This document shows positions 13,988 to 39,600 of a DNA stretch of 64,000 nucleotides, in pieces. Where the stretch lies: contig OZ025240.1 of assembly GCA_964019155.1 (NCBI GenBank), positions 42,773,247-42,837,246 on the forward strand, read 5' to 3'. Both the position numbers and the translations under genes were made by a program. This DNA is from Osedax fenrisi (taxonomy: Eukaryota; Annelida; Polychaeta; Sabellida; Siboglinidae). Under the pieces are notes generated by a model, which did not search any database, was not told the DNA's origin, and saw only the letters and a list, made by a program, of their open reading frames with translations. Positions within the stretch are counted from its first letter, which is position 1. Every line of letters starts with the position of its first letter.

Positions 13988-16900
13988 ATTATATATAACA
14001 ATATTTGCACTATATAACTTATATATATGAATACTACATAATATAAAAAATAAAATCTTTTAAAAAGAGATTTTAGTAGAGCCATTTTCTCCTATCTTTA
14101 ACATGTAAAATAACCAAGGTTTCGCTGCCCCTTAAGATTATCTAAGTAACATAATAAATATTTTATCTATATATTTAATAAAAGCACACCTTTTTTTACA
14201 TACAACTTTCCATATATTTTACTTGTAAACATCTATTTATAGAATTGCATTCACCCTATTAAAATATAAATAATGTTGATATTTGTTAATAATAAATAGT
14301 CTAATTCGTAGACACTAAAATGTAGATATAAAATACAATTATCATAATTAATTATAATTGTTACAGAAGGTACTCTGCACATTAAAAAATACATATATAA
14401 TTAGGTTGAAATTAGAAACCTAATTAAGTAGCATGTTAAAATTATGCGCTGATATTTTATTGTGGTGGTAATTCTAATTTAAACCTAATTATATATATAT
14501 ATATATATGTGTGTATTTAAATTATGTATCTCGACCAATGGTAAACAATATAATGAAATAGTTTTTACTAGAGAACTATAGAAGGCACTAATGCAATCAA
14601 TATATTATCTGAATATTTAATAAACAACTATAGCAATAATATGGGTTTAACTTAAATGTGTATATTATATAATGAATGAGATTATATAATCAAGTAGAGT
14701 ATTAATGTATTTATAATACATGATAAACATACATAGTACATTGCACACATATACATAAATACATACACATATATATAAAAATATTACTATACCTAAATTG
14801 AATTATATCAAATTCAAAAATATAAGGTATCCTATTAAATTATAATATTACACTTCACCCAATGAATAGGTATAGGTTATTATATCATAGATATTAATAT
14901 GTGAATGTCTTTGGTTTATAGAAACCAGATAAAAATGGTAATATATAAATTATAAATCATATTAATATTATTTATAAATAGGTGCATTATTAATTTAGTA
15001 AAAATTTAATAGGCATATTTCTTGTTATAATAAATTATATTTTCCATAATAACAAAATAAATTTAAGCAATAACAATTACTTTTGTTAAATAAAAATATT
15101 ACTTTTATTATAGAATTCAATAAGCTTTTCAATGCTACTAATTTAATTATAATAGCAATAATATAAAAATTCTTACAATTTCTACAATTAAAAATTCTTT
15201 CTCCTAGATATTAGTTGATAATAATAAAAAAAGTAAATATATAATATTTCACAAATTATATACTCTATTTATATTTGATAATCATATACATACAATTTAT
15301 ATAAATTGTGTAGTATTCAAATCTGAAAAATATACAAAATTAATAAAATATTTATAATATAATACATTTTTATAAGTATTTAACATTATATGAATCTAAA
15401 AGTAATTATTTTATCTAATGATTATAAATATTAAACATTAAATGTAATAATTAAGTAATTATATATGTTGTATAATTGTATATTATATGACAAATTTAAA
15501 TAAATTTTGTGTAACAAATAAAATTATAAATATGACCAATTCAAAATGGGTGTATCTTAATAAATCATTAGACTGTAAATAAAATGTTTTATAGTTATTA
15601 CTTTACCATGGGATACCTTGGGATTGATTATATATAGATACAAATGTATTGCATATATATATATATATATTATTTTCCGTTACATACGCATAGCATTTTA
15701 TTATTAATATTAAGTTCAAATAACTAAATTAAAAAAACAAGTATATATTATAAGATGTCTGTGTTATTATTATTTTATAAATATCTATAATGTAAATAGT
15801 TTCTATTTAATTTTAATTAGAATATATCTATAAATACAGGGGGATCCATTGGCGGATCCTACAATTTAAATTGTTGATGCATTTTAATATTTAAACGTGT
15901 AATATACACATATATATATATATATATATACAATTTTATATATTACAAACTGTGTATATATAATAATAAACTATCAAATTAAATCAACTATATATATATA
16001 TAGATTATATTATGGTCTATATGCCTATACTACATGTATCTATTGATTTTCATAATATAATTGATGGTATAACAATTATATAATATAACAAAATTTAAAT
16101 ATTATGACATATAATCACATGTAGTTTTCTAATTTTATATTACATACATACATACACATATACATACTTCATAAAATACCACTCTAAATATAGAATACAT
16201 GGATATATATATAGGGAGCAGTTTACGTATATCATTGAATTGAAATACACACACCCCTTATACAATTGATGATCCGTATATGATAGTAATCCGATAAATA
16301 CAACTATTAATTTTTTTTATTATATTAATAATTTGTATATATTTATTCGAAAATCAAACTTGTAGGTAAATAACTTATAAGTAGACTAATATTTAGTAGT
16401 TACCTACTCTTAATATAATAGTTTACTTGTCTTTAACTTAAAATTAATCAGGATTTCCAAAAATATATAGAACTACTATATTATATAAGTATAATATTAA
16501 GATTATAATTAATAATTAGAATATATTTCTTTAGAATAACAATTTAAGGATTGTTTCATTATTTTATTATACAAATATATCTATTTATTTACTTGAAATA
16601 TAAATGGAATTTCCAAAACCTTTTAAGGGGGTATCCGTATACAAGTATTTCCGGAAATTCTTGCTAGTAAACGATTTTCTAGCAAGTTGTAGTGGGATAC
16701 CCCTTTACCCTCCAGCAACTTGCCGGAAATATTTAGCCAATACTTTCCAGAAATACTTGCTTGAAAACTAATATATTACTATATTACTTATATTAGATTT
16801 TAATAATGCAAATTAGTATATTTAATAATATATTCCCATATAATTTAATTTAATACATTTTGTTCTATTTGAATTCATTTAAAAAATAAAATGGTTTTAA

Positions 16901-18467
16901 TTTGAATTAAAAAAGATTTAAAAACTTGACAAAAATGTAATGAAGTTGATTGGTTGATTAATAGACTATCATACGATTTCGAGCAATACTGGCACCAGAT
17001 AATCTTGTAGTTGGATACCCTCTTTAGAACTCATATGTATGTGTAATATATATCAACAGAACTTTATGATCAACAAACAAATTCAACGGACATTTATCAT
17101 GAAATTAATCAGATATGATATACTATGAAATTCGATGTCCGTCTATCATTAAGTTCACTTGATTATATTGTATTATTTGTACAGATGTCCATTGATCATA
17201 AAGTTAATCTTATATTATAAAATACAATACACTTAAATTAACATAAGAATCGATGGACATCGAATTTGTCCATTGATCCTATATATATATATATAATACT
17301 AGCTATAATTTACTGTATATAATAATCAATCTATACCTAAGTATACAATAATCTATATATAACTTATATACACATGTTTGCCTTTAGTTTGAATGTGCCA
17401 ACTTCCTCCAATTACCATTATATTATATGTAATTCAGGTTATTAAAAATTTCATAATATATTTAAATGAGAAAATATTTTAGGATAGAGGATTACAATTG
17501 ATCCTAGATTGATATCATAAATCATAAATTGAAATTTAGAATAATAATTTCTGAAAAAATTGTAATCCCTAAAAACCCTACCTAGCTGGACTATTAAGAT
17601 AATATATAGAATTAAAATATAAGATTATTAAAGACAAATATTTTCTTACAAAATTTATATATTTAAAAAACCTAATTATCTAGAATTTAATATAGGGGTG
17701 CTGTTAATATAGTTTAAAATGGGTTTTCGGGTTCATAATTAAATAATAAAATTTAATAGGTTATATAACATATATTGACAGTAAATTATTGAAATAATTT
17801 AATAAAAAGATATAATGAAAACATCAAACATGTAAAAAATAATTTAAAAATGTGTAAAAAAGATATACGCTATAAAGGTTGCCAGTAATCTATGGTATAT
17901 TTAAAAAAAAAGTAAAATAGTAGGTGTGGTGTTTTTGGATTATTATATATTTATAGACTATCATGCAACGGTTTATAGGCTCGCTCGCTCAGTAATCATT
18001 ACAGTAATATTATTGCATATGCAGCTAAAAAACCTGCAAATATCAAAACTAAACCCAACCAAACCCACCCTTTTAAAATATAGCGCGGCGCAGATATTTG
18101 GTCCCCGCCAAAAACTAAAGGCTAATATAATACAAATATTTTATATGAATTTGTAAAAACATATTGTAAAAAAATTAATAAATACATAAATTATTACATA
18201 TTTATATAATATGTGCATAAGAATTATATATTGTAATTATAATTTAGTTTATTAAATAAAATTAAATCGTACCTTTCCTTGAAGTTTGTATACGCAATTG
18301 TCAACAAGTTCAACTTTAAAAGAATCACTGAACAACTCATCACCTAAATGTAATTTTTTTAAATATTGTTAAAATAATAACCTTAATTAAAAATCTATAT
18401 TTAAAAAATCAATCAAATATGTCTAATTTAGTGAATAACCTGTAAATACATCCTTAAAAATGATCAT
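10316..18467 (-). CDS. TPT1: Translationally controlled tumor protein (TCTP), three coding exons
   Basis: Minus-strand gene joined from exons 18440-18467, 18273-18343 and 10316-10720, predicted 167 aa; the family is usually 168-172 aa. The N-terminus MIIFKDVFTG is followed by DELFSDSFKVELVDN, a hallmark of TCTP. The third exon carries the signature IGGNASAEGGGE and the C-terminal blocks FFTGESMNPEG and YFFKHGLDEEKC. Splice phases match exactly: exon 1 ends after the first base of the Gly codon, exon 2 restores it, and exon 2/3 join between codons. TCTP is an abundant cytosolic protein with a Mss4-like fold, linked to calcium and tubulin binding and growth control; that is family knowledge, not seen here. 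Intron 1 is 96 bp; intron 2 is 7,552 bp and full of small inverted-repeat elements. A poly(A) signal follows the stop. The gene is head to head with the carbonic anhydrase gene. Identity is secure. Confidence 0.95.
11614..11853. mobile_element. Short inverted-repeat element (MITE), family A copy 1
   Basis: The ends are inverted copies: AAAGGGTTACGCTCAAAAAG on the left and the complement of AAAGGGGAGACGATCAAAAA on the right, each followed inward by GGACGAGTT and a GTTACATTT block. The centre contains GGGATGTAAT and AAACTAAACCAATTAA. The same centre and similar ends occur at 19186-19425. There is no coding capacity. Confidence 0.65.
12469..12962. mobile_element. Possible TTAA-flanked MITE
   Basis: Left end TTAAGGGCACAGG, right end the complement of TTAAGGGCACGAAG. 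TTAA at both borders would fit a piggyBac-type target duplication. Only about 10-11 bases of inverted repeat are seen, so the call is tentative. Confidence 0.35.
13593..14135. mobile_element. TTAA-flanked MITE
   Basis: Left end TTAAGGGGTGTGAAACCT, right end the complement of TTAAGGGGCAGCGAAACCT. The arms match over about 18 bases with three or four differences, and TTAA lies at both borders. No conserved protein is encoded inside. Confidence 0.5.
16623..17025. mobile_element. Possible inverted-repeat element with GGGGTATCC ends
   Basis: Left end TTAAGGGGGTATCC; right end complement near 17012-17025 (GGATACCCTCTTTA). An internal inverted copy, GGGATACCCCTTTA, lies near 16712. Close to the left end a perfect 8-bp stem CTTGCTAG/CTAGCAAG (about 16661-16687) and repeated TTTCC(G/A)GAAAT motifs are seen. 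Confidence 0.4.
17050..17285. repeat. Dispersed direct and inverted motif repeats (GTCCATTGATCATAAAGTTAA)
   Basis: Variants of TTTATGATCAACAAACAAATT / CAACGGACATT / ATGTCCATTGATCATAAAGTT recur in both orientations across this stretch. A related sequence (GAATTTGTCCGTTGATCGTAA) occurs near 54160. Probably a rearranged small inverted-repeat element. Confidence 0.4.
18273..18343 (-). CDS. TPT1: TCTP exon 2
   Basis: Lies between the acceptor ATTTAG and the donor GTACGA. It encodes the end of Gly10 and 23 further residues, DELFSD... to ...KLQGK. Confidence 0.92.
18440..18467 (-). CDS. TPT1: TCTP exon 1 (coding part)
   Basis: Encodes the first nine residues plus one base of Gly10. The donor is GTTATTC. 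Upstream sequence (18468 onward) is the 5' leader or promoter; no TATA box or TOP tract can be assigned with confidence. Confidence 0.88.
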
Positions 18468-19185
18468 ATTATAAGATTATATTCGATAATTTATTAATAA
18501 AATAAAACACAAATATTGAACAAATAGAGAGTTCAAAAGGCGGTGTTTAGGAATTTGAACCTTGACATAAATTTATTTTTAATAATATTAAAAAATAATA
18601 TTTAAAAATATATATTTGTGAAATTTATGAATATGTTCGTATAATATTTTTAATTAATATATTATGAAAATAATACAAAATATAATACAATTTATGTATG
18701 AAAATAACATAATGTATTGAAAGTATAAATTTAAATTTTTTTATTAAAAACCCTTGGTTAAAAACTAATGTTTGTTTATTATTTTTAAATAATTTAAATA
18801 TATTTAAGAAATAATAATTAACATATATGTATTATTGATAAACATATATATTTATATAATATATATATTCTATATTATACAAATTTATATAAATTATTTA
18901 TATAATATATATTAAATATCATTTATAATATATGCGCCACATTATTCGGGAATCCGTGTTATAGCCGATTATCGGCCCGATATTAACAAATATAATCGCA
19001 ATAGCTTTTTAAATGGAGAATATCGAATATGATCCCCATTTGTTTTGATTATGATTGCCGATGCCAAATTTAAAATATACATTAATATTTGAAATAAATG
19101 TCTTACAAGACATAAACTGTATCATACGTATGTCATTAATTAAGATACAATTTATGTAAAGTTTATGATAAACTAGATTTAAAAG

Positions 19186-19425
19186 GTATGCGATCATAAC
19201 GGACGTGTTTCTAATATAAATATGCGTGAAAAATTACGAGTTGAGTTTGTATAGGCTCATTGTGGGATGTAATACAACTACAAATAAAAAGCAGAACAAA
19301 ACTAAACCAATTAACCAAATAACCCTCAAATATCAATACAACATTATGTTGAACATATATATATTTAGTAAATAATGTAAATAATTTACATTCTCAACCC
19401 GACCGTTATGATCGGACGCCGATTT
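19186..19425. mobile_element. Short inverted-repeat element (MITE), family A copy 2
   Basis: Left end GCGATCATAACGGACGTG; right end complement of GTCCGATCATAACGGTCGGG. The centre shares GGGATGTAAT, a C-AACTA block and AAACTAAACCAATTAA with copy 1 at 11614-11853. Confidence 0.6.
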
Positions 19426-21879
19426 ACAAAATATCGCAACACCTCTATGAATTAATTTATCGTATATAAATAGTATATAATTTTTTCCACCGATTAAATA
19501 TAGGTGAATCTCTATCATCTACTGTTAAAAATGTTTTAAGTTGAAACTTTCAACTAATCATATAATGTCATATTTATTAGATGAAAATAAAAATTCCAAA
19601 ACATTTATTTTATTTCTAATATTACTAGCATTAGCATAATATATATTTAAATTATTGCTTTTAATATGTTTCTGTTTAGCACTGGTTTGTCATCTAGAAT
19701 GATTCTAGGAATCTGTATTTTTATTTTGTAATATATGACAATTTCCACATATTAAAATTATCTTCACCAATTGACATATTCCAGTCAATTTTATTATTTA
19801 TAATATATCTAAGCTCATATAATTATATTATAATTATTATTGTTATTGTTCTTATGCATAAGAAAACAATCGCGTATAAGTTCACTCGCATATGGGTTAT
19901 CGCGATACCGATTGGTAAGTCTAATAACGAAAGGTTGTACTAGTAACACTGAACACTACGATACACTACGGGGCCAACAGGTCACTGGAGGTCATCTCGT
20001 ATCTGCGAAGAGTAGCGCCAATTATAAGTGCGTAATTTGTAATCTCAAATTACCATTACGATTATGTAATACGATGTACACTTCGTCACAGTATTATTAA
20101 TAATAAGCTATATAATTTATGTATCGATAGAGAGCGTACTAGATTTGATATCATTTACAAATAATACAAGTATATTGACTGTAGTAGTACATATCATAAT
20201 GTATCGTTATGTAGTTATTATTAAAGCATTATTAATTTATTAGTATTATTATCTTTTTAAATTTAATTAGATGTGAAGTTTGAATAAATATTTACTTTTT
20301 GAGCTACTTGAATATATTATTACATTCGAATAATTTCAGATCTGAATAATATCTATATTATTTGTGCAGTAAATTTAAAAATAAATTATCATACAATTTA
20401 GTTCTAAGCATTAATATTAAGTTAATTCCACTTAACATCATTTTCTTTTATAATTTTGTATAAAAAAGTTAAATCGTAATAAGTTACCGGGTTATCTAAA
20501 TATCATTATTCGCTAACATTTGTAACATTTTGGTAAGAATTGTATATTTTAGTATGATAATATCCTCTCAATATAATAACAATATGATAATATCCGCTCA
20601 ATCTAATAACAATATGATAATATTCGATAGTACCTATTTTACGAGTCCTATTTGTATTTGTGTATGTTACATTCTGGTGGATTAGCTATCATTGTTTATT
20701 CAACAATATGCATTGAATCTAAATGTAGACTAATTATAAATACATACGATTAACTCACTAGATCTATTACAATTAATCAGAAGCCTTTATATAGCAGAAT
20801 ATTATATGTAATCAATGCAAAATACATATGCCAAAATACACAATTCACATTACTGTATAATCTAACATCTAACTATTCGATGTTAACTTATCAGGCCGTC
20901 ACTGTGGTATTTAATTAATAATTTTAAAATACTACAAACAAAATTAATAAATTATTTTAAATTTTTATATTGTTTAAAAATTATTAAAATAATTATATCG
21001 CGTATGATAACTTTAATTTCGTAATGTCGTAAATATACATAATAATCGTGTAATTATATAGTTTGGTGTTATATTGTTAATTTTCATTAATTTATCGTAA
21101 TTAGAGTTCAAATATTATTTTCATTTTATCGATTATTTATCTTACTTTTAAACTACTATGTGTGTTCGTGATGATCACCCTTTCACTGCTTCTCTGTGGC
21201 ATCCATACTTATATACTGTGATGCTATTATGGTGATATATTCTTTAAATATATACATGCTTATCCTATCTTGCTATGTTTACACGTGTAGCATACTAAGT
21301 ATTATAGTTATTGTAAATATCAAATAATATATTTTTAAATATACACTCTAAATGGTTAAGAATATCACGAGTACTTTGTACCCTGTATTATGTAGGTTAT
21401 ATAACTGTGAACGATGTATTGGATATGTTAACTGACAGTATGTGATAGATGTGATACTGATCAACAGTCGCTTATTGCAAAGTTTACAATCATAAATACG
21501 GATATAGTTTAGTATATCGGTATTTATATATTAAAGTGACAAAAAGTAATGAATATATTGTTAATATTATTATTAATTATCATTTTACAGATCTATTTAT
21601 AGAACTGACACTTTTTGTACATATTTTTTGATTATATATTAATCAATAAATATTTATCATTTTAGTCTAAATATACAGTAGTTATATGTAATATATAATT
21701 ATTATTTGTCATTATACTTTATTTATCAATCAATCAATGTAACATATTGCCTTAATGTTTGTAATCAATATATATACAAACGTATATATGTGTGCAAACG
21801 TATATATGTGTGTGTGTGTATATATATAAATATGAATACCATATACAATATGCCACACTTACCATCTTAACACACTCAC

Positions 21880-21887
21880 ACACGTAT

Positions 21888-21924
<37 letters not shown>

Positions 21925-21975
21925 TACACACATACATACATACACACATACACACATACACACATACGTACACAC
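21880..21975. repeat. (CA)n microsatellite with TACA-rich flank
   Basis: About 16 CA units at 21889-21921, followed by CACACATACATACATA repeats and a short CGCGCG tract. Confidence 0.9.
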
Positions 21976-22840
21976 GCGCGCGTTCTCATTGCGATAAACC
22001 GATGATGTTCACAGATAATAGATACCATACCATACCTAGAATATTACATATCAATAATAATAGATGTATGATACGTTTAGTTGACATTACTAGAGTGAAC
22101 ATACACTCGCATGTCTAGTTGATTAGATTACTAGATTATAATTAGCTTTTGATCGTTACTTTGTGTATATTTTCATTAGTATAAATATTATATAATATAA
22201 TCTAATACTATAGTTTATAAATTATAATACATATAGTCTATAAATATATTGAAATTCAAGGTTAAATATTAATTTCAATTTCTCTAAATAATTATGTTAC
22301 GAATAATTACACTACTGACGTCAATAGTAAAATAAATCTGAGGAATTATGTAATGTGTAATCTTGTTATTTATGTATGCAGATAGTATGTTAGGCGTTTC
22401 GTTAGGAATACCTTATGATGCCTTATATACTACTACTAATATACATGGTAATATACCTTATCATCGCATGACAGCAATTAATATCCAACATATCACATGA
22501 TCTAAATACTATTAACAATATATTACATCATCTCACCTTGTTCCATTAGTTAAACAATGCTCCATTAGTAAGCATTAGATGCTTATCAGTACATATAGCT
22601 TATAGTATGTACCTTGTTCCTCCGTCCATCCCATGCCAGCCCATCCTCCCTTCATTTGCATCCTCATTATCTTGCCTCCGTATTCCATCTCTATTCTCTC
22701 CTCTTGCCTCTCTATTCCATCAATATTCTCTCCTCACTTCAAACTTTCTTTAATCGATTATTATTCTCCAACATTTACCAATAGTATTACTCATCAAGTT
22801 CTAATCTCTAACTATTATCATTACAAGCATCGTCGATGAA

Positions 22841-22950
22841 TCACCTCCACGAATCACCTGCACGCATTACGTTGCATAGCGAGGCTGCAGCGCTAAGGTA
22901 GACGCATCGCACTCGCACCCCTAACCCCCGCTTAACCCCCGCCTACAGCG
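22841..22950 (+). promoter_or_regulatory. GC-richer 5' leader/promoter of the carbonic anhydrase gene
   Basis: Immediately before the ATG the AT-rich background gives way to sequence with repeated CCCCGC, GCATCGCACTCGCACC and several CG pairs. Such islands also sit before the CH-domain gene. It ends CCTACAGCG before the ATG, so an acceptor-like CAG (cis or trans splicing) cannot be excluded. Confidence 0.4.
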
Positions 22951-36002
<13,052 letters not shown>

Positions 36003-36027
36003 ACAATACGTGTCGCGCTCATTTCTG

Positions 36028-36227
36028 NNNNNNNNNNNNNNNNNNNNNNNNNNNNNNNNNNNNNNNNNNNNNNNNNNNNNNNNNNNNNNNNNNNNNNNNN
36101 NNNNNNNNNNNNNNNNNNNNNNNNNNNNNNNNNNNNNNNNNNNNNNNNNNNNNNNNNNNNNNNNNNNNNNNNNNNNNNNNNNNNNNNNNNNNNNNNNNNN
36201 NNNNNNNNNNNNNNNNNNNNNNNNNNN
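36028..36227. other. Assembly gap (200 N)
   Basis: Exactly 200 N between the 3' ends of two convergent genes. The round length suggests a placeholder of unknown true size. Any reading frame across it is meaningless. Confidence 0.99.
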
Positions 36228-36499
36228 TGTTCATTTATTAGGGTTACATTGTAATGAGTCATATATCCTAACAGTCAGATGTATATTACTGTTATATATA
36301 AATTATAATAATTTATAATTATCTATTTAAAAGTAAAATAATATGTATTTAAATAGATTTTAAAATGGTTCATATAGTGTAAACTTTTTATGAATACTGT
36401 AATAAAATTAGGAATTCATTATCTATGATATTATTTTTTCAAATTTATAATAAAATGTAATCAATACGTTATAAATAATGAAGAAGATGACTCATGAGT

Positions 36500-36505
36500 T
36501 TTATT
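36500..36505 (-). terminator. Polyadenylation signal of the CH-domain gene
   Basis: Minus-strand AATAAA about 24 bases after the TGA stop at 36529-36531. It supports the short C-terminus of the protein. Confidence 0.6.
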
Positions 36506-36528
36506 TAGATAGCCATTAGTAATGCCCT

Positions 36529-36654
36529 TCACATAACCTTGGTTCCTAGACGATGCATACAATTGATGACATTTAAAAGTGGGCCACGGTTTCCTTCGTA
36601 CAGGTCACATGACTGGAAGAGGTCACTGTCTAACAGACCGTATTGTCCAGCAGC
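36529..36654 (-). CDS. CH-domain gene exon 6 (last)
   Basis: Encodes AAGQYGLLDSDLFQSCDLYE then GNRGPLLNVINCMHRLGTKVM and TGA. Acceptor TTGTATAG. Confidence 0.86.
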   Translation of the reverse strand, partial: AAGQYGLLDSDLFQSCDLYEGNRGPLLNVINCMHRLGTKVM

Positions 36655-39600
36655 CTATACAATAGTGGTAATAGTAGTACAATAGAGGGTTAGCAGTGGT
36701 GGTCATTGTGATCTGTTGTACTTGTAACTAAATATATTGTTATATGATATATTCTATATACAATTTATTATATATATATTCATAATATTGAAAAATATAT
36801 AGACATAAGATTGCTAATATTTTACATTAGTAATATATTATATGACATTATTAGATTCATTACTAAAATATATATATATATATATATACAGTCATCTCTT
36901 AATATCCCAGAAACCCATCTAACTCAGACTTTAAAAAAATAATAGTTTAATTTTTAACCTATACATGTAAGAATAATTTTATATCTCATAAAATGTCTTC
37001 GATCTATTAAATTGTGAGATATTGAGAGGTAAAATTGTACATATATATATTATATTCCGAGAAATTCCTTCTTTCTTAAAATTCCCTTTACAACAGTGTT
37101 CTTATATATTCAAAATTATTTAGATTTTTATTTAAAACTTTAATTTATGTAAAATTCACCAATTACTAAAACTATCAAATTATATACAATGATGACATAT
37201 AAATATTATAAGTTTATACATATTAAGAATATTATTAAGACTAATACATAATTTAATTTAAAAATTAAGACAATCAATGTTATTACATAATAATTATTAA
37301 TTTAATTCTATATTACCCATATTCTGTGTGCATCTATATATGAACATACATATGCATGCATATATGCATTTACATATTAGTAAATATACTAAGGTATAAT
37401 ACATTTACATACCTTTAGTATTTTGAAAAGGTATAATAACCTTATGCTTATAATACAAGCTATATTGTGTCTCCATACACTAATACGTTATCAACATACC
37501 CGTCCTCTATAACTATCTTTATACACTACAGCAGCGATAACCTTGTAGTAGTGATACTGACCTTATTGAAAGTTTCGATATTCTCCATGGCAACGAAGGG
37601 AGTCTGCGCATTCTTAGAGAATCTAACTGTATTTAAACCGGCGGCCGCTCTGAGCTTGTTTATCAACCTAGTCAATGTGTAGTAGTGATTTATTATGTGT
37701 GCGTATGCGTGTGTGTGTTCGTGCGTGTGTGTTCGTGTATATACGTGCACGCCAGTATACAACATACACACAAACATATATATATATATATATATATATT
37801 TAACATATATTTACGATTTACATACATAATAATAATTACGTATCCTGCATTCCTAGCATATCTAAGCGATGACCAACATCGATACTGATATAGAATATAT
37901 ATGTATGTGATGACTACTGACATATGTATGCGATGACTACTGACATATATATATGATGACTACTGAAATATGTGTATTATGTATATGTATATATGTATGC
38001 GAGCCAGTACTGACATATATGTATGTGATGACTACTGACATATATGTATGTGATGACTACTGACATATGTATGTGATGACTACTGACATATATGTATGCG
38101 ATGACTACTGACATATGTATGCGATGACTACTGACATATGTATGCGAGCCAGTACTGGCATATGTATGTGATGACTACTGACATATGTATGCGAGCCAGT
38201 ACTGGCATATGTATGTGATGACTACTGACATATGTATGTGATGACTACTGACATATGTATGCGAGCCAGTACTGGCATATGTATGCGATGACTACTGACA
38301 TATATATATGATGACTACTGAAATATGTGTATTATGTATATGTATATATGTATGCGAGCCAGTACTGACATATATGTATGTGATGACTACTGACATATAT
38401 GTATGTGATGACTACTGACATATGTATGTGATGACTACTGACATATATGTATGCGATGACTACTGACATATGTATGTGATGACTACTGACATATGTATGC
38501 GAGCCAGTACTGGCATATGTATGTGATGACTACTGACATATGTATGTGATGACTACTGACATATGTATGCGAGCCAGTACTGGCATATGTATGCGATGAC
38601 TACTGACATATATATATGATGACTACTGAAATATGTGTATTATGTATATGTATATATGTATGCGAGCCAGTACTGACATATATGTATGTGATGACTACTG
38701 ACATATATGTATGTGATGACTACTGACATATGTATGTGATGACTACTGACATATATGTATGCGATGACTACTGACATATGTATGTGATGACTACTGACAT
38801 ATGTATGCGAGCCAGTACTGGCATATGTATGTGATGACTACTGACATATGTATGTGATGACTACTGACATATGTATGCGAGCCAGTACTGGCATATGTAT
38901 GCGATGACTACTGACATATGTATGCGATGACTACTGACATATGTATGCGATAACTACTGACATATGTATGCGATAACTACTGACATATGTAGCTCATGTT
39001 CGCTAACTTGTTGATTACGACTCCATCTTTAAGGTAGAAGTGAATAGTTCTCCATTTGAAGTCAGCCTGTTAATCAAATAACCTTTAGTATATGCAGGGG
39101 TTGTGTGTGGGGTTGTATGTGGGGTGTGAGTGTGGGTATGGCTTTTGGTATGGGTATTGGTGTATAGGAGTGGGGTTATATGTGGGTATGAGTGTGTGTG
39201 CGTGTGTGTGTGTATATGTGAGTGTGTATGTGTGTTGACCACTTACATAACATGCATTATATAGTCTGCTGACTTCTATTGTTTATGTTATAATAGTAAT
39301 TAAGTTAACTACACATATGTAAATATTGCTTATAATTAAATTCTCTGTAATAATATTGACCCAATGTCCAGTTAGTTTATTTATTTACTATAAAGTGCTT
39401 AATTTAACATGTACATTAATAAATGGCCGCACTTATTTGTATAAAAATATCAATATAAAGTTGATAGTAAATGATGCTTTAGACCAGTGATTACGTCATA
39501 CTAACTACAACAATAACAGTAGACAACTGGTATGTGTGCATTGCGTAATACCTAAGTGATGATGCCATCTCGTATCCACACAGTTAATATGAATACACAC

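Larger units (their letters stand above)
10721..18272 (-). other. TCTP intron 2 (7.55 kb)
   Basis: Bounded by GTACGA and TTTAAATCAG on the minus strand. It holds several short inverted-repeat elements (11614-11853, 12469-12962, 13593-14135, 16623-17025), many (TA)n tracts, and dispersed copies of a TGTCCATTGATCATAAAGTTAA motif between 17050 and 17285. No exon of another gene was recognised inside it. Confidence 0.75.
18468..22840. other. Region between the divergent TCTP and carbonic anhydrase genes
   Basis: Holds a family-A MITE (19186-19425), a (CA)n tract and AT-rich sequence. A less AT-rich island at about 19850-20070 has CG dinucleotides and might be an upstream promoter or non-coding exon; nothing conserved could be read in either direction. 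Confidence 0.5.

Noticed and set aside
17926..18156. 76-residue frame on the opposite strand within TCTP intron 2
   Set aside because: No domain, and the latter half is a CCAACCAAACCCACCC-type low-complexity tract.
19840..20100. 86-residue frame in a less AT-rich island
   Set aside because: No recognisable motif and no splice context; better explained as non-coding or promoter sequence between two divergent genes.
22633..22839. 68-residue Pro/Ser/Ile-rich frame upstream of carbonic anhydrase
   Set aside because: It is a pyrimidine-rich tract with repeated CCATC/TCTCCTC; likely leader or simple sequence rather than protein.
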